A stretch of DNA of 64,000 nt from Mycobacterium scrofulaceum (GCF_001667885.1 NZ_LZJW01000033.1:1-64000), one strand, 5' to 3'. Counted from the stretch's first letter, positions 7,502 to 16,033 are shown. Program-made: numbers and translations. Notes: generated by a model not told the origin, from the letters alone.

Positions 7502-8629
7502 GTGACGCATACAATTTCGGACCCGGCTTCGGATTCGGCCGGAGATCCCTCGGAACGCGAGTTCGGGCAGACCGGCATCGCGCTGTCGACCTACCGGTTC
7601 CCGACGGGCTGGTTCATCGTGTCGTTCGGCTCCGACTTGGCCGCCGGCCAGGTCAAGCGTGCCCATTACTTCGGTGAGGAACTCGTCATCTTCCGCACCG
7701 AGTCCGGCCAGGTGCACGTGATGGACGCCTATTGCCAGCACCTGGGCGCCAATTTGGGCGTCGGCGGCACCGTGGAAGGCGACAACATCGTCTGCCCCTG
7801 GCACGGCTGGCGGTGGCGCGGTGACGGCACCAATGCGCTGATTCCCTACAGCAAGATCGGTTGCAAGAACAACGTCCGCATCCGCACCTACCCGACGGTG
7901 GAGTGGTACGGCTTCATCCTGGCCTGGCACGAGCGCCACGGGCGGGCGCCGTACTGGCAGCCGCCCGTGCTGCCGGAACTGGAAACAAACGAGTATTACC
8001 CGCTGCATCCGCACACCCAGATGGTGAACCGGGTGAAGGTGCACCCGCAGATGATCATCGAGAACGCCGCCGACCCGTACCACGTGCAATACGTGCATAA
8101 GGCCGCCAACCCCGCCACCACCGCGTCGTTCGAGGTCTCCGGCTACCACCTGCACGCGACCGTCAACGCCCACTTCGGGGGCGGCCGCGCGTCGACCTGG
8201 CTGACTCCCAACGGGCCCGTCGACGCCAAGATCATCTACGACAACTACTCACTGGGGCTGGGCGTCGTCCGCTTCCCGAGCGAGCTGGTGGCCACCGTCC
8301 AGGTCACCGGTCAGACGCCCGTCGACGAGGACTACACCGACTACTTCTACACGCAGGCGTCGGTCCGCGAGCCGGGCGACACGGGCGACGTGCCGACCGG
8401 TCGCGCGGCCAAATTCCTGGCGCTGCAGCAGGAAGTCATCAAGCAGGACTTCTTCACCTGGGAGAACATGAAGTACCTGGAGAAGCCGAACCTGGCTCCC
8501 GAAGAGGCGCACGACTACGCGGCCCTTCGTCGCTGGGCGCACCGCTTCTACCCGGGCACGCAGCCGTCGCCGTCCGATTTCGGCTACACCGCGGCCGGTG
8601 AGCCCGATCCGGCGGCCGCGAAAGCCTAA
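7502..8629 (+). CDS. Rieske non-heme iron oxygenase, KshA-like oxygenase component
   Basis: 375 residues from the GTG at 7502, which sits behind GGAGAGCTC. The Rieske 2Fe-2S ligands appear as YCQHLGANLG and CPWHGWRW, spaced as in 3-ketosteroid 9-alpha-hydroxylase oxygenase. The mononuclear iron site is the ENAADPYHVQYVH segment, with two histidines and a nearby aspartate. In KshA the oxygenase hydroxylates the steroid nucleus at C9 and needs a separate reductase, KshB. No reductase lies in this window. The substrate may be a steroid-like or other polycyclic compound, but that is inference. The ligase gene follows after 20 bp, so they are probably co-transcribed. Confidence 0.88.
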   Translation: MTHTISDPASDSAGDPSEREFGQTGIALSTYRFPTGWFIVSFGSDLAAGQVKRAHYFGEELVIFRTESGQVHVMDAYCQHLGANLGVGGTVEGDNIVCPWHGWRWRGDGTNALIPYSKIGCKNNVRIRTYPTVEWYGFILAWHERHGRAPYWQPPVLPELETNEYYPLHPHTQMVNRVKVHPQMIIENAADPYHVQYVHKAANPATTASFEVSGYHLHATVNAHFGGGRASTWLTPNGPVDAKIIYDNYSLGLGVVRFPSELVATVQVTGQTPVDEDYTDYFYTQASVREPGDTGDVPTGRAAKFLALQQEVIKQDFFTWENMKYLEKPNLAPEEAHDYAALRRWAHRFYPGTQPSPSDFGYTAAGEPDPAAAKA

Positions 8630-8649
8630 CCGGAAACCCTGCAGGCCTC

Positions 8650-10230
8650 ATGTGCCCCGACCGGAGCGGACCTCTTGGCCCCTCCGATTTCGGTGTCGAA
8701 AGTTTCACCGTCCCGGCGGTGCTCGACGTGCGCGCCGAGCAGTACCCCGACCGGGTGATGATGTCTATCGCCGGCGTCGACGTGACCTTCGAGCAGATGC
8801 GGCAGCGGTCCTGCGCCGCGGCGAACATGCTCGCGGACCTCGGTGTTGGCGCCGGTGATTGCGTGGCGCTGTTCACCGGAACGTGCCCGGAATGGGTGTA
8901 CTTCTGGCTGGGCGCGGCGCGCCTCGGTGCGGTGAGTGCGGCCGTCAACGCCGCGAACAAGGGCGACTTCCTGCTGCACACCCTGCGGCTGTCGCGGGCC
9001 AAGGTGGTCCTTACCGACACCGAACGGCGGCCCCGGCTCGACGAGGTTGCCGGCGCGCTGGACACCGCGCCCCGCATTGTGCTGCAAGACGATTCACTCA
9101 GGGCGGCGTTGAGCAGCGGCGGGCGTTCCCAGGATGCGTGCACCGCGTCGGGGGAGGTGGGCGCTCTGTTCTTCACGTCCGGCACCACCGGTCCATCGAA
9201 AGCGGTTGCCACGACGTGGCATTACCTGTTCACGGTGGCCGCGACGGTCGCGTCGGCCTGGGAATTGCGTGCCGGGGAGGTGCTGTGGACGGCGATGCCG
9301 CTGTTTCACCTGAGCGCGGCTCCCAGCGTGTTGGCCCCGATGCTGCTCGGCGCCACGACCGTGCTGGCCCAGGCGTTTCACCCCGGCGAGGTGTGGGACG
9401 GCATCCGCGCGAGCAATGCCGTCGGCTTCGCCGGCGCCGGCGCGATGGTGTCGATGCTGCATAACCTGCCCGCGGATCCCCAGGACGCCCAGCTGCCACT
9501 GCGGTTCATCTCCGCGGCTCCGATCGACGCCAAGGCGTATCGCGACATCGAAAAGCGTTACGGCTGCCGGATCGTCACGATGTACGGGATGACCGAGGCG
9601 TTTCCGATCGCGGTCAAGGCGCTGGCCGACGACGGGGTGCCGGGGACGTCGGGCCGGCCGAATCCGAACTTCGACGTGCGCATCGTCGACGAAGACGGCG
9701 ATCCGCTGCCCGCCGGCGCGGTCGGCGAGATCGCCTGCCGGCCCAGGTACCCGGGCGTGATGAGCGAAGGCTATATCGACGAGGACTCACGCGTGATTCC
9801 ACACTCAGAATGGTTTCGCACCGGCGACCTCGGCCGGCTCGACACGGAAGGGAACCTCACCTACGTCGACCGCCGCAAGGATTCGCTGCGCCGGCGGGGA
9901 GAGAACGTTTCCTCGGTCGAAGTGGAGGCCGTCGTCATGAGCCATCCGGCCGTGGCCGAAGCGGCCGCGGTCGGGGTGCCCAGTGCGCTGGGCGAAGACG
10001 ACATCCTGCTGCTGGTGACGTTGCGGCCGGGCGCCACAGTCGATTACACCGAGCTGCTCGATTTCTGCGCGGCCCGGATGCCGTATTTCTGCGTGCCGCG
10101 ATTCGTGGAGACCGTCGGCGAACTTCCGAAGAACGTCATCGGGCGGATACGCAAGGACCTGTTGCGCGAGCGGGGGGTGACTCAGGAGGCGTGGGATCGT
10201 GAAGCTCAGGGCTATATCGTTAGCCGGTAA
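8650..10230 (+). CDS. Acyl-CoA synthetase / CaiC-like AMP-binding ligase
   Basis: A 526-residue ANL-superfamily ligase. It has the P-loop-like FFTSGTTGPSKAV (A3), the YGMTEAFP core (A5), WFRTGDLGRLDTEGNLTYVDRRKD (A7/A8), RRRGENVSSVEVE and the C-terminal lysine region PKNVIGRIRKDLL (A10). The overall pattern is nearest the carnitine/crotonobetaine-CoA ligase group. It would activate a carboxylic acid with ATP and CoA, working with the CaiB-type transferase as the entry to CoA-bound degradation. It lies 20 bp after the Rieske gene in the same direction. The acid itself is not identifiable. Confidence 0.92.
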   Translation: MCPDRSGPLGPSDFGVESFTVPAVLDVRAEQYPDRVMMSIAGVDVTFEQMRQRSCAAANMLADLGVGAGDCVALFTGTCPEWVYFWLGAARLGAVSAAVNAANKGDFLLHTLRLSRAKVVLTDTERRPRLDEVAGALDTAPRIVLQDDSLRAALSSGGRSQDACTASGEVGALFFTSGTTGPSKAVATTWHYLFTVAATVASAWELRAGEVLWTAMPLFHLSAAPSVLAPMLLGATTVLAQAFHPGEVWDGIRASNAVGFAGAGAMVSMLHNLPADPQDAQLPLRFISAAPIDAKAYRDIEKRYGCRIVTMYGMTEAFPIAVKALADDGVPGTSGRPNPNFDVRIVDEDGDPLPAGAVGEIACRPRYPGVMSEGYIDEDSRVIPHSEWFRTGDLGRLDTEGNLTYVDRRKDSLRRRGENVSSVEVEAVVMSHPAVAEAAAVGVPSALGEDDILLLVTLRPGATVDYTELLDFCAARMPYFCVPRFVETVGELPKNVIGRIRKDLLRERGVTQEAWDREAQGYIVSR

Positions 10231-10279
10231 GTTACGTTAATGTTACGTAATCGTCGGAAAGTTACTTTAATGTTACGTG
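10231..10279. promoter_or_regulatory. Paired direct repeats GTTACKTTAATGTTACGT, likely operator
   Basis: Two 18-bp copies, GTTACGTTAATGTTACGT at 10231 and GTTACTTTAATGTTACGT at 10261, are spaced exactly 30 bp apart. Each copy holds two GTTACKT half-sites 11 bp apart, giving four half-sites on the same DNA face. The array starts directly after the ligase stop codon and ends 46 bp before the next start. It is probably a multi-site operator or activator array for the NTF2-like/MaoC operon. Confidence 0.65.
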
Positions 10280-10325
10280 CGTCCGTTCGTTGGCAGTCGT
10301 TTCCCGGGAGAGTCTGGAGACCGCA

Positions 10326-10751
10326 ATGACCATGTCCTATCAGGAACAGCAAATGTTGCAGGCTGCCACGGGCCGCGCTGCCATCCTCAACCTGAACGCC
10401 CGGCACAACCGGGCCTACTCCGATGGCGATCGGGAGCGCTGGATCGCCACCTTCCGCCACTCCGGGGCGACCTATCACCGCGACGGCGACACGTTCGACG
10501 ACCTGCGCGCGGCGTTCGACGGCGGCGACGGACAACGGCTCGTCACCCTCGATCACGAGATCCGCGTCGACGGGGTCAACGCGACACAGCATTGCGTCGC
10601 CGTGCTTTTCGCCGCCATGTACGGCGACACCACGCTGCGGGCCACCGGGATCTTCCGGGACACGCTGGTCTACGAGCGTGGCGGCTGGTACTTCACTTCC
10701 CGCACGCTGCAATGGGATTCGGTGCCCAGTAGGCACCCGCTCGTTATGTGA
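10326..10751 (+). CDS. SnoaL/NTF2-like cone-fold protein
   Basis: A 141-residue protein with the SnoaL/NTF2-like pattern. An N-terminal helix (ILNLNARHNRAYSDGDRERWIATFRHSGATYHRDGD) precedes a short helix with FDDLRAAFDGG and alternating strands ending LVYERGGWYFTSRTLQWDSV. Relatives include steroid isomerases, dehydratases and small ring-hydroxylating enzyme subunits, so enzymatic role is open. I chose the ATG at 10326 because GGGAGAGTCTGGAGACC precedes it. The stop overlaps the next start by 4 bp, so translation is coupled to the MaoC-type genes. Confidence 0.8.
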   Translation: MTMSYQEQQMLQAATGRAAILNLNARHNRAYSDGDRERWIATFRHSGATYHRDGDTFDDLRAAFDGGDGQRLVTLDHEIRVDGVNATQHCVAVLFAAMYGDTTLRATGIFRDTLVYERGGWYFTSRTLQWDSVPSRHPLVM

Positions 10752-11287
10752 GCGGCGTGGAACCCGATCTCAGTTACCAGCTGGCCTTCGGCACCTACGA
10801 GGACGCGCTGCGGATGGTCGGCGCGACCGGCGAGCCGCGCACCGCGGACACCGCGGTCAGCGGCGCGCGCATTCAACTGTTCGCCGCGATGGTCCACGAC
10901 CGCAATCGTTCCTATTGGGACGCCGAGTTCGCCAATCGGACGTGGGGCGGGCTGCTGGCGCCGCCGGCCCTGTTGATGGGATGGCTGATCCCGCCGCCGT
11001 GGCAGCCGCAGGGCAGGCCGCCGACGGCGTCCCTGGTGCTACGGGTGCCGCTGCCCGGCACCACCTTCATCAACGCGGCCAACGACGTCGAGTTCCTGGA
11101 ACCGATCATCGAAGGCGACGTGCTCACCGTCGTCGAGGAATTGGTGTCGGTGTCGCCGGAGAAGCGGACACGGCTGGGCGTCGGCCATTTCGTCGAGACG
11201 CTGGAGACCTATCGCCGCCAGGACGAGACGGTGATCGCAACGTGCCGCAACACGTTGTTCCGCTTCACGCCGGGCGCACCATCGTGA
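10748..11287 (+). CDS. MaoC/hotdog-fold hydratase-like protein (N-terminal FAS1-DH type)
   Basis: A 179-residue single hotdog domain. The pattern VSGARIQLFAAMVHDRNRSYWD followed by WGGLLAPPALLMGWLIPP is typical of the MaoC dehydratase N-terminal (FAS1_DH) group, which carries the substrate-binding overhang but usually not the catalytic pair. It starts at a GTG overlapping the upstream stop (GTGA). It overlaps the next gene in the same way. Together with the following protein it probably forms a heterodimeric enoyl-CoA hydratase, as seen for split MaoC pairs in steroid side-chain degradation. Confidence 0.85.
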   Translation: MSGVEPDLSYQLAFGTYEDALRMVGATGEPRTADTAVSGARIQLFAAMVHDRNRSYWDAEFANRTWGGLLAPPALLMGWLIPPPWQPQGRPPTASLVLRVPLPGTTFINAANDVEFLEPIIEGDVLTVVEELVSVSPEKRTRLGVGHFVETLETYRRQDETVIATCRNTLFRFTPGAPS

Positions 11288-11739
11288 CCGGTGACGGCCT
11301 GGACTTCGACTCGATCACCGTTCCGGTCGACCTGCCCGAGGTCCTCGACCACATCAGCTACCAGCGAGTGGTCGAGAACGCCGGGGCGACGTGGGACTAC
11401 TTCCCGGGCCACTTCGACCCCGAATATGCCCAGCGCCAGGGCAATCCGACGATCTACGTCAACACGATGCACCTCGCCGGCTTCGCCGACCGCGTCGCGA
11501 CGGATTGGGCGGGCCCGGGCAGTCGCGTGGTGCGGCGCTCCTTGCGGTTGACGGGTTCGGTCTATGCCGGCGACACGATGATCGGCCGGGGGCGCGCGGT
11601 GGCCAAGCGTCGCGACGACTCGGTGGACCCGCCCCGTTGCCTCGTCGACATCGAGATTCAGGTGACCAATCAGCACGGCGCGCTGTGCTGCCCCGTCGAG
11701 CTCACCCTGCAGATGCCATGGCGACCGGAGACGGCGTAG
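11284..11739 (+). CDS. MaoC-like hotdog-fold hydratase subunit
   Basis: A 151-residue hotdog protein starting at the GTG at 11284, which overlaps the upstream TGA by 4 bp. Segments VVENAGATWDYFPGHFDPEYAQ and PTIYVNTMHLAGFADRVATDW occupy the place of the hydratase-2 motif. The Asp and His of the usual MaoC catalytic pair can be matched to the D..PGHFD region, but I am not certain of the alignment. The gene pair most likely hydrates an enoyl-CoA intermediate of this cluster. Confidence 0.8.
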   Translation: MTGDGLDFDSITVPVDLPEVLDHISYQRVVENAGATWDYFPGHFDPEYAQRQGNPTIYVNTMHLAGFADRVATDWAGPGSRVVRRSLRLTGSVYAGDTMIGRGRAVAKRRDDSVDPPRCLVDIEIQVTNQHGALCCPVELTLQMPWRPETA

Positions 11740-11773
11740 CGAGGGTCGCGACCATAAGACGGGTTCGGATTTT

Positions 11774-11791
11774 GATATCGCCGGTGATATC
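11774..11791. repeat. Near-palindrome GATATCGCCGGTGATATC
   Basis: An 18-bp near-perfect palindrome in the 103-bp spacer between two convergent genes. The same motif recurs, in inverted orientation with one change, upstream of the branched-chain dehydrogenase operon at 54524-54541. It may be a protein-binding site or a short dispersed element. Confidence 0.55.
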
Positions 11792-11842
11792 GCAAACGGC
11801 AATCGCCATATGCCCCGATCTTGGGCAGGGCACTGACGGCGG

Positions 11843-13309
11843 TTATAGCGGCGGCAGCTGCCCTTTGCATACCAACGTTTGGAGCTCGACGTATTCGTCA
11901 AGGCCCTCCGGGCCGAACTCACGCCCGATGCCCGATTGCTTGAAGCCACCGAACGGGGCACCGATGTCGAGCGTGTACATGTTGATGCCGTAGGTGCCGG
12001 TCCGCACACCGGCCGCGATCTCCATGCCGTGCGCGATGTCGGAGGTCCACACCGAACCGGCCAAACCGTAGTCGGTCTCGTTGGCGATGCGGATCGCGTC
12101 GTCCTCATCGCGGTAGCGCAGCACGGTCAGCACCGGCCCGAAGATCTCCTCCCGGGCGATGCGCATGTCGTTGGTGGCGTCGGCGAACAGCGTCGGCCGC
12201 ACATACCAGCCGCGGTCCGAAGGGCTGTCCTGGCCGCCAAGGACGACGCGGGCCCCCTCGGCCTGGCCGGACTTGATGTAGTCCTGGACGCGTCGTTGTT
12301 GCCGTTGCGCGACAAGGGGTCCGATGTCGGTGGCGTCATCGGCCGGATCGCCGACGTTGAGGGACGACATCATGTCGGCCAGCGCGTCGACGACCTCGTC
12401 GTGTCGCCGGTCGCTGACCAAAATGCGCGTCTGGGCGACGCAGGCCTGGCCGTTGTTCATCAGGCCGGCGGTTTTCAATCCGGCGACGGTCTTGCCGATG
12501 TCGGCGTCGTCGAGAATGATCGCCGCCGACTTGCCGCCCAGTTCCAGGCTCACCCGCTTGAGCTGTTCGCCGCACAGCGCGGCGATGCGGCGGCCGACGG
12601 CGCTCGAGCCGGTGAACGCGATCTTGTCCACGCCCCGATGGCGCACCAGCGCCTCGCCGATCTCGGGGCCGCCGGGCAGCACCGAGACCACCCCGTCGGG
12701 TAGGTCCAGCTGCTCGATCATCTCCGCCAACCACAAAGCGTCCAAGGGTGTTTCGGGCGCGGGTTTGATGATGACGGTGCATCCCGCGATCAGCGCCGGG
12801 ATCAGTTTGGGCATGATTAGGAACTGCGGCACGTTCCACGGGACGATCGCACCGACCACCCCGACCGGGGCCCGGCGCAGGTGCACTTCACCGAGCACGC
12901 CTTGGCGCCGTTCCTCCCACGGGAAGTCGCGCGCGGCGGCCAGCGACAGATGAATGAGCGTCGCCGCGGCCGCACCCTGGCCCATCCGGCTGAAGCTGCG
13001 CGGGGAGCCCATCTCGTCGGTGATCAGGTCGGCCATCTCCTCGATGTGGCCGGCGTAGATCGTGGCGAGCTGCTCGACCTTGGCCATGCGCTCGGCGTGG
13101 GTCATCCGCGGCCACGGGCCGTGGTCGAAGGCGTGTCGCGCGGCGGCGACAGCGGCTTCGACGTCCTCCGGCCCGGCCACTTGGACGTGCCCGACCGGTT
13201 CTTCCGAGTGCGGGGAGATGACGGCGAGCTGTTGGGGATTGGCGGGCTTGCGCCACTGCCCCCCAATGAAGAGTTCGCTGTAGGACCGGTGGTCGGCGAT
13301 TGCTGTCAT
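11843..13309 (-). CDS. NAD(P)-dependent aldehyde dehydrogenase
   Basis: A 488-residue member of the ALDH superfamily, the usual length. It contains VPWNVPQF, the nucleotide-binding FTGSSAVGRRIA, the general-base glutamate in LELGGKSAAII and the catalytic cysteine in NNGQACVAQTR, then EEIFGPVLTVLRY and the C-terminal GGFKQSGIGREFGPEGLDEY. I chose the ATG at 13309 because GGAAGTGTCCG precedes it. It would oxidise an aldehyde of the pathway to the acid taken by the CoA ligase. It is divergent from the AttH-like gene across AT-rich site D. Confidence 0.95.
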   Translation of the reverse strand: MTAIADHRSYSELFIGGQWRKPANPQQLAVISPHSEEPVGHVQVAGPEDVEAAVAAARHAFDHGPWPRMTHAERMAKVEQLATIYAGHIEEMADLITDEMGSPRSFSRMGQGAAAATLIHLSLAAARDFPWEERRQGVLGEVHLRRAPVGVVGAIVPWNVPQFLIMPKLIPALIAGCTVIIKPAPETPLDALWLAEMIEQLDLPDGVVSVLPGGPEIGEALVRHRGVDKIAFTGSSAVGRRIAALCGEQLKRVSLELGGKSAAIILDDADIGKTVAGLKTAGLMNNGQACVAQTRILVSDRRHDEVVDALADMMSSLNVGDPADDATDIGPLVAQRQQRRVQDYIKSGQAEGARVVLGGQDSPSDRGWYVRPTLFADATNDMRIAREEIFGPVLTVLRYRDEDDAIRIANETDYGLAGSVWTSDIAHGMEIAAGVRTGTYGINMYTLDIGAPFGGFKQSGIGREFGPEGLDEYVELQTLVCKGQLPPL

Positions 13310-13370
13310 CGGACACTTCCTGGGAGGGTTGGGCGCGCATGGCACAGTGACCGTGATTTCGCTATTGACG

Positions 13371-13388
13371 CTAACATAGCTAAAAAAG
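13371..13388. promoter_or_regulatory. AT-rich putative operator, site D of four
   Basis: The aldehyde dehydrogenase/AttH-like divergent spacer contains CTAACATAGCTAAAAAAG. It shares CTAACATA with site A and ATAGCTAA with the reverse complement of site C. An additional GCTATTGACG lies just upstream at 13361-13370. It completes the set of four divergent spacers carrying this motif. Confidence 0.55.
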
Positions 13389-13403
13389 CAGCGAGGGCCC
13401 GAT

Positions 13404-14750
13404 ATGACCAGCGATTGGCGCAATTACCCGTTCCAGTTGGTGCCCGGCGACAGCCAGCTGGATTTTCCCGCCGCCGAGGGCGAGCACCCGGATCAGGAAT
13501 CGGACACCTGGTTCATCGCCGGGCAGCTCGACGCCGCCGAGACCGGCCGGTCGTTTGCCTTCCTGACCATCTTCAACAAGAACCGGCCCGGCGGGACGGT
13601 GGTCGCGGACTTCTACACGCTGGCGCTGTTCGATCTCGACACCGGGGACTACGGCACCTACACCGACTACGACATGCCGCCGGCCAACATGGAGCCTGGA
13701 GCGCAGCGCAAGCTGAGCTTGGCGCCGGGCTATCTGGATATCCACTACTCCAGCGGGGCCGGCACCGCGTCGTGGACCACGTGCCGGGACGCCGATGGCG
13801 GGCTACTGCCCTACACCTATCGCGTCAGCCTGGTGGGCGAGGACCAGTCGGGCCGCCCGATGCGGCTGGACCTGGCCGTAACGCCAACCCGCGCACCGAC
13901 ACCGGTGGGCGCCTCGACGTACAACGGAAAGATCTGTTGCTTCGGCCAGACCGAGACCTACTCGTACTTCCAGACTGGCATGGCGATGACGGGCACGCTG
14001 CGCTGGGGCGACGTCGTCGAGCAGGTCTCGGGTAGCAGCGGGCACATCGACCGGCAGTGGTTCCCCAAGTACGCCGGCGGCGGCGGGACGGGGGGAGACC
14101 CACGGGCCCGGTCCCACGAGTGGCGCACCATCAACTTCGACAACGGCGTCGACCTGAGCATCTGGCGGCAGTTCGACCGCACCAATGGCAATGCGCTGCA
14201 GCCGTTTACCGGAGTGACGATGAGTCACCCCGACCCGGCCATCCCGCCGGAATGCGCGGAAGACGTCGAGGTGACGGTCAGCAGCTACGTCCGATGGCCG
14301 GAGGCGGTGCGGCCGTTGGTGCGCCCGCATGCGGCCGCACGATACATGCCGGACCGCCACCGGATCACCTGCGGCACCATGCAACTCGATATCGTCGGTG
14401 AGCCGTTAGTGCCCGTGCCCGCGCACGGTCTGCCCATCGAATACATGGAGGGGCCGTACCGCTACAGCGGGACCCTATGGGGCGAACCCGTGACTGGCTT
14501 TGCGTTCAACGAGCGCTCGCTGGCGCTGTACCGGGACTGGGAGCTGGTCGAAGTGCTGGCCACCACCGTCGCGAACATGGAACCCGCCGACCGGGACCTG
14601 CAGATGGCCGCGGGTCTGCTGGTCCAGCTCTTGGCCCGGGGGCGTCGACAGGAAGCGGTCGGACTGTTGAACACGGTGCGCACCACCCAAAACGACTCGC
14701 TGGCAACGCTATTGGACGACCTGGTGGCGGCTATATCCGTCACCGACTGA
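13404..14750 (+). CDS. CrtC/AttH-like lipocalin-domain protein
   Basis: A 448-residue protein of the hydroxyneurosporene synthase (CrtC)/AttH family, which folds as two lipocalin-like beta barrels. Supporting segments are the early strands SDTWFIAGQLDAAETGRSFAFLTIF, the conserved GSSGHIDRQWFPKYA stretch and SHEWRTINFDNGVDLSIWRQFD. No signal peptide is present. CrtC hydrates isoprenoid double bonds, and other relatives are uncharacterised putative hydrolases. A role in handling a hydrophobic substrate fits the P450 and Rieske enzymes nearby, but activity is not established. A C-terminal helical tail of about 60 residues extends past the barrel. Confidence 0.75.
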   Translation: MTSDWRNYPFQLVPGDSQLDFPAAEGEHPDQESDTWFIAGQLDAAETGRSFAFLTIFNKNRPGGTVVADFYTLALFDLDTGDYGTYTDYDMPPANMEPGAQRKLSLAPGYLDIHYSSGAGTASWTTCRDADGGLLPYTYRVSLVGEDQSGRPMRLDLAVTPTRAPTPVGASTYNGKICCFGQTETYSYFQTGMAMTGTLRWGDVVEQVSGSSGHIDRQWFPKYAGGGGTGGDPRARSHEWRTINFDNGVDLSIWRQFDRTNGNALQPFTGVTMSHPDPAIPPECAEDVEVTVSSYVRWPEAVRPLVRPHAAARYMPDRHRITCGTMQLDIVGEPLVPVPAHGLPIEYMEGPYRYSGTLWGEPVTGFAFNERSLALYRDWELVEVLATTVANMEPADRDLQMAAGLLVQLLARGRRQEAVGLLNTVRTTQNDSLATLLDDLVAAISVTD

Positions 14751-14770
14751 GGGGCGGGGCGTCGAGACTG

Positions 14771-14811
14771 AAACCACGCACACGTTGTGCGGCGTGTCGT
14801 GTGCGTGGTTT
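14771..14811. terminator. 13-bp perfect stem-loop between convergent genes
   Basis: AAACCACGCACAC (14771-14783) pairs exactly with GTGTGCGTGGTTT (14799-14811) around a 15-nt loop. It lies between the AttH-like stop and the convergent Rieske stop, which it overlaps. It is probably a bidirectional terminator. Confidence 0.75.
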
Positions 14812-16027
14812 AAGTGTCGCGAGCCTCCGCGAGCGCCCGGGCCCAGACGATGTGGCGATGCTGCAGCCCGGGTTCGTTGCGGCCGAACAGCAAGTGGTCG
14901 CGAGCGCCCGACTCGAGGTTGGCCTGCAGGCCCTCGACCAGCCGGTAGTCCTCGTCGCGCACGGTGGCGTGGGCATACTCGAAGACCGCTTGAGCGCCGG
15001 CGGCCACCGATTCGTCGGTCAGGTCCAGCGGCGTCGAATTCTGGTGCACCGTAGTCGATCTCCCCGGTCGATCGCCGGGGTAGATGCGGAACAGCTCGCC
15101 GTTGGCGATGGTCACCGACAGCACGATGTTGGGGAACAGCGCGTAGATGACGACCATGTTCTGGAACGGATCCCACTGATCTTCGGGGACCTCGTCCAGC
15201 CCCAGGATCGTGTTGAGAGGGAAGATCAGCCGGTGGTGCGGACCGAACGCGTCGAAGACCGTGCAGTTGCTGCGGGCGATCGTGGCGAAGGTCTGCTGGT
15301 GCACGGTGGCGAAATGGTAGTTCTCCGAGAAGGTGTCGACCGCGAGCTTCCAATTGATCGGGCAGTCGAGCACCTTCTCGCCCAGCGGCGACCAGCGTCC
15401 GATGCCCCACGAATCAAGCTCTTCGGCCAGGGGGCCGAGGTGCGCGGCGACGTCGAGCGGGGTTCCGGGATCCAGTGTGATCCAGAGGAATCCGGCGAAC
15501 TCGGCCGCAGGGAGTTCGGTCAGGCCGTCGCCCGGCTTCGCCGCGCTTGCGATCGCCGCGGTGGTGTGGCGGCGACCCGCGTCGCCCGGCTTCGCCGCGC
15601 TTGCGATCGCCGCGGTGGGAAAACCCTCGCGACCAGGCAACCCGACCAAGCGCCCGGTGTTGTCGTAGGTCCACGCGTGGTACGGGCAGGTGAATCGCTT
15701 TGCGCTGCCGCATCCCGTCGCCACCTGCGACTGGCGGTGCAGGCAGACGTTGTTGAACGCCTTGACCGATCCGTCGGCCGTTCGGGTCAGCAAGATGGAC
15801 CGGCCCATCACCGTCTTGGTGCAGTACGTGCCGGGGGCGGGCAGCTCCGAGGCATAGCCGACCAACTGCGGGCTGGCCATCAACAGGGCGCGGTCCTGCT
15901 CGTGGCGGTCCGCCGACGTGTAGGCCCGCGCCTCGACGCGGTGCTCCTCCGGGGCGAGATCGGTGGTCCTGTCACGCGCCAACTTCACAGCGCGGCGGGT
16001 GAGGTCGATCAGCTGGTCGCGTTCCAT
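14810..16027 (-). CDS. Rieske aromatic-ring-type oxygenase alpha subunit with in-frame repeat insertion
   Basis: A 405-residue ring-hydroxylating oxygenase large subunit. The Rieske ligands are CLHRQSQ and CPYHAW, and the catalytic iron site is DTFSENYHFATVH with the expected histidines. Between the two domains, after LVGLPGREGFP, the protein carries TAAIASAAKPGD twice, 18 residues apart, encoded by two copies of a 38-bp element. This is absent from the normal family linker. It comes from the same repeat family as the tandem array at 43665-43888. The start at 16027 fits a leaderless transcript from the MerR-type promoter at 16034-16064. No beta subunit or reductase is adjacent. Confidence 0.9.
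   Translation of the reverse strand: MERDQLIDLTRRAVKLARDRTTDLAPEEHRVEARAYTSADRHEQDRALLMASPQLVGYASELPAPGTYCTKTVMGRSILLTRTADGSVKAFNNVCLHRQSQVATGCGSAKRFTCPYHAWTYDNTGRLVGLPGREGFPTAAIASAAKPGDAGRRHTTAAIASAAKPGDGLTELPAAEFAGFLWITLDPGTPLDVAAHLGPLAEELDSWGIGRWSPLGEKVLDCPINWKLAVDTFSENYHFATVHQQTFATIARSNCTVFDAFGPHHRLIFPLNTILGLDEVPEDQWDPFQNMVVIYALFPNIVLSVTIANGELFRIYPGDRPGRSTTVHQNSTPLDLTDESVAAGAQAVFEYAHATVRDEDYRLVEGLQANLESGARDHLLFGRNEPGLQHRHIVWARALAEARDT
15527..15618. repeat. Two in-frame copies of a GC-rich 54-bp-period repeat
   Basis: A 38-bp unit, running from GTCGCCCGGCTTCGCCGCGC to the GGTGG end, occurs identically at 15527-15564 and 15581-15618, a period of 54 bp (18 codons). Its reverse complement shares CGATCGCRAGSGCGGCGAMG and the following GCGGGTCGCC with the 57-bp repeats at 43665-43888. 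It lies inside the Rieske gene without breaking the frame. Confidence 0.9.
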
Positions 16028-16033
16028 CTGATC

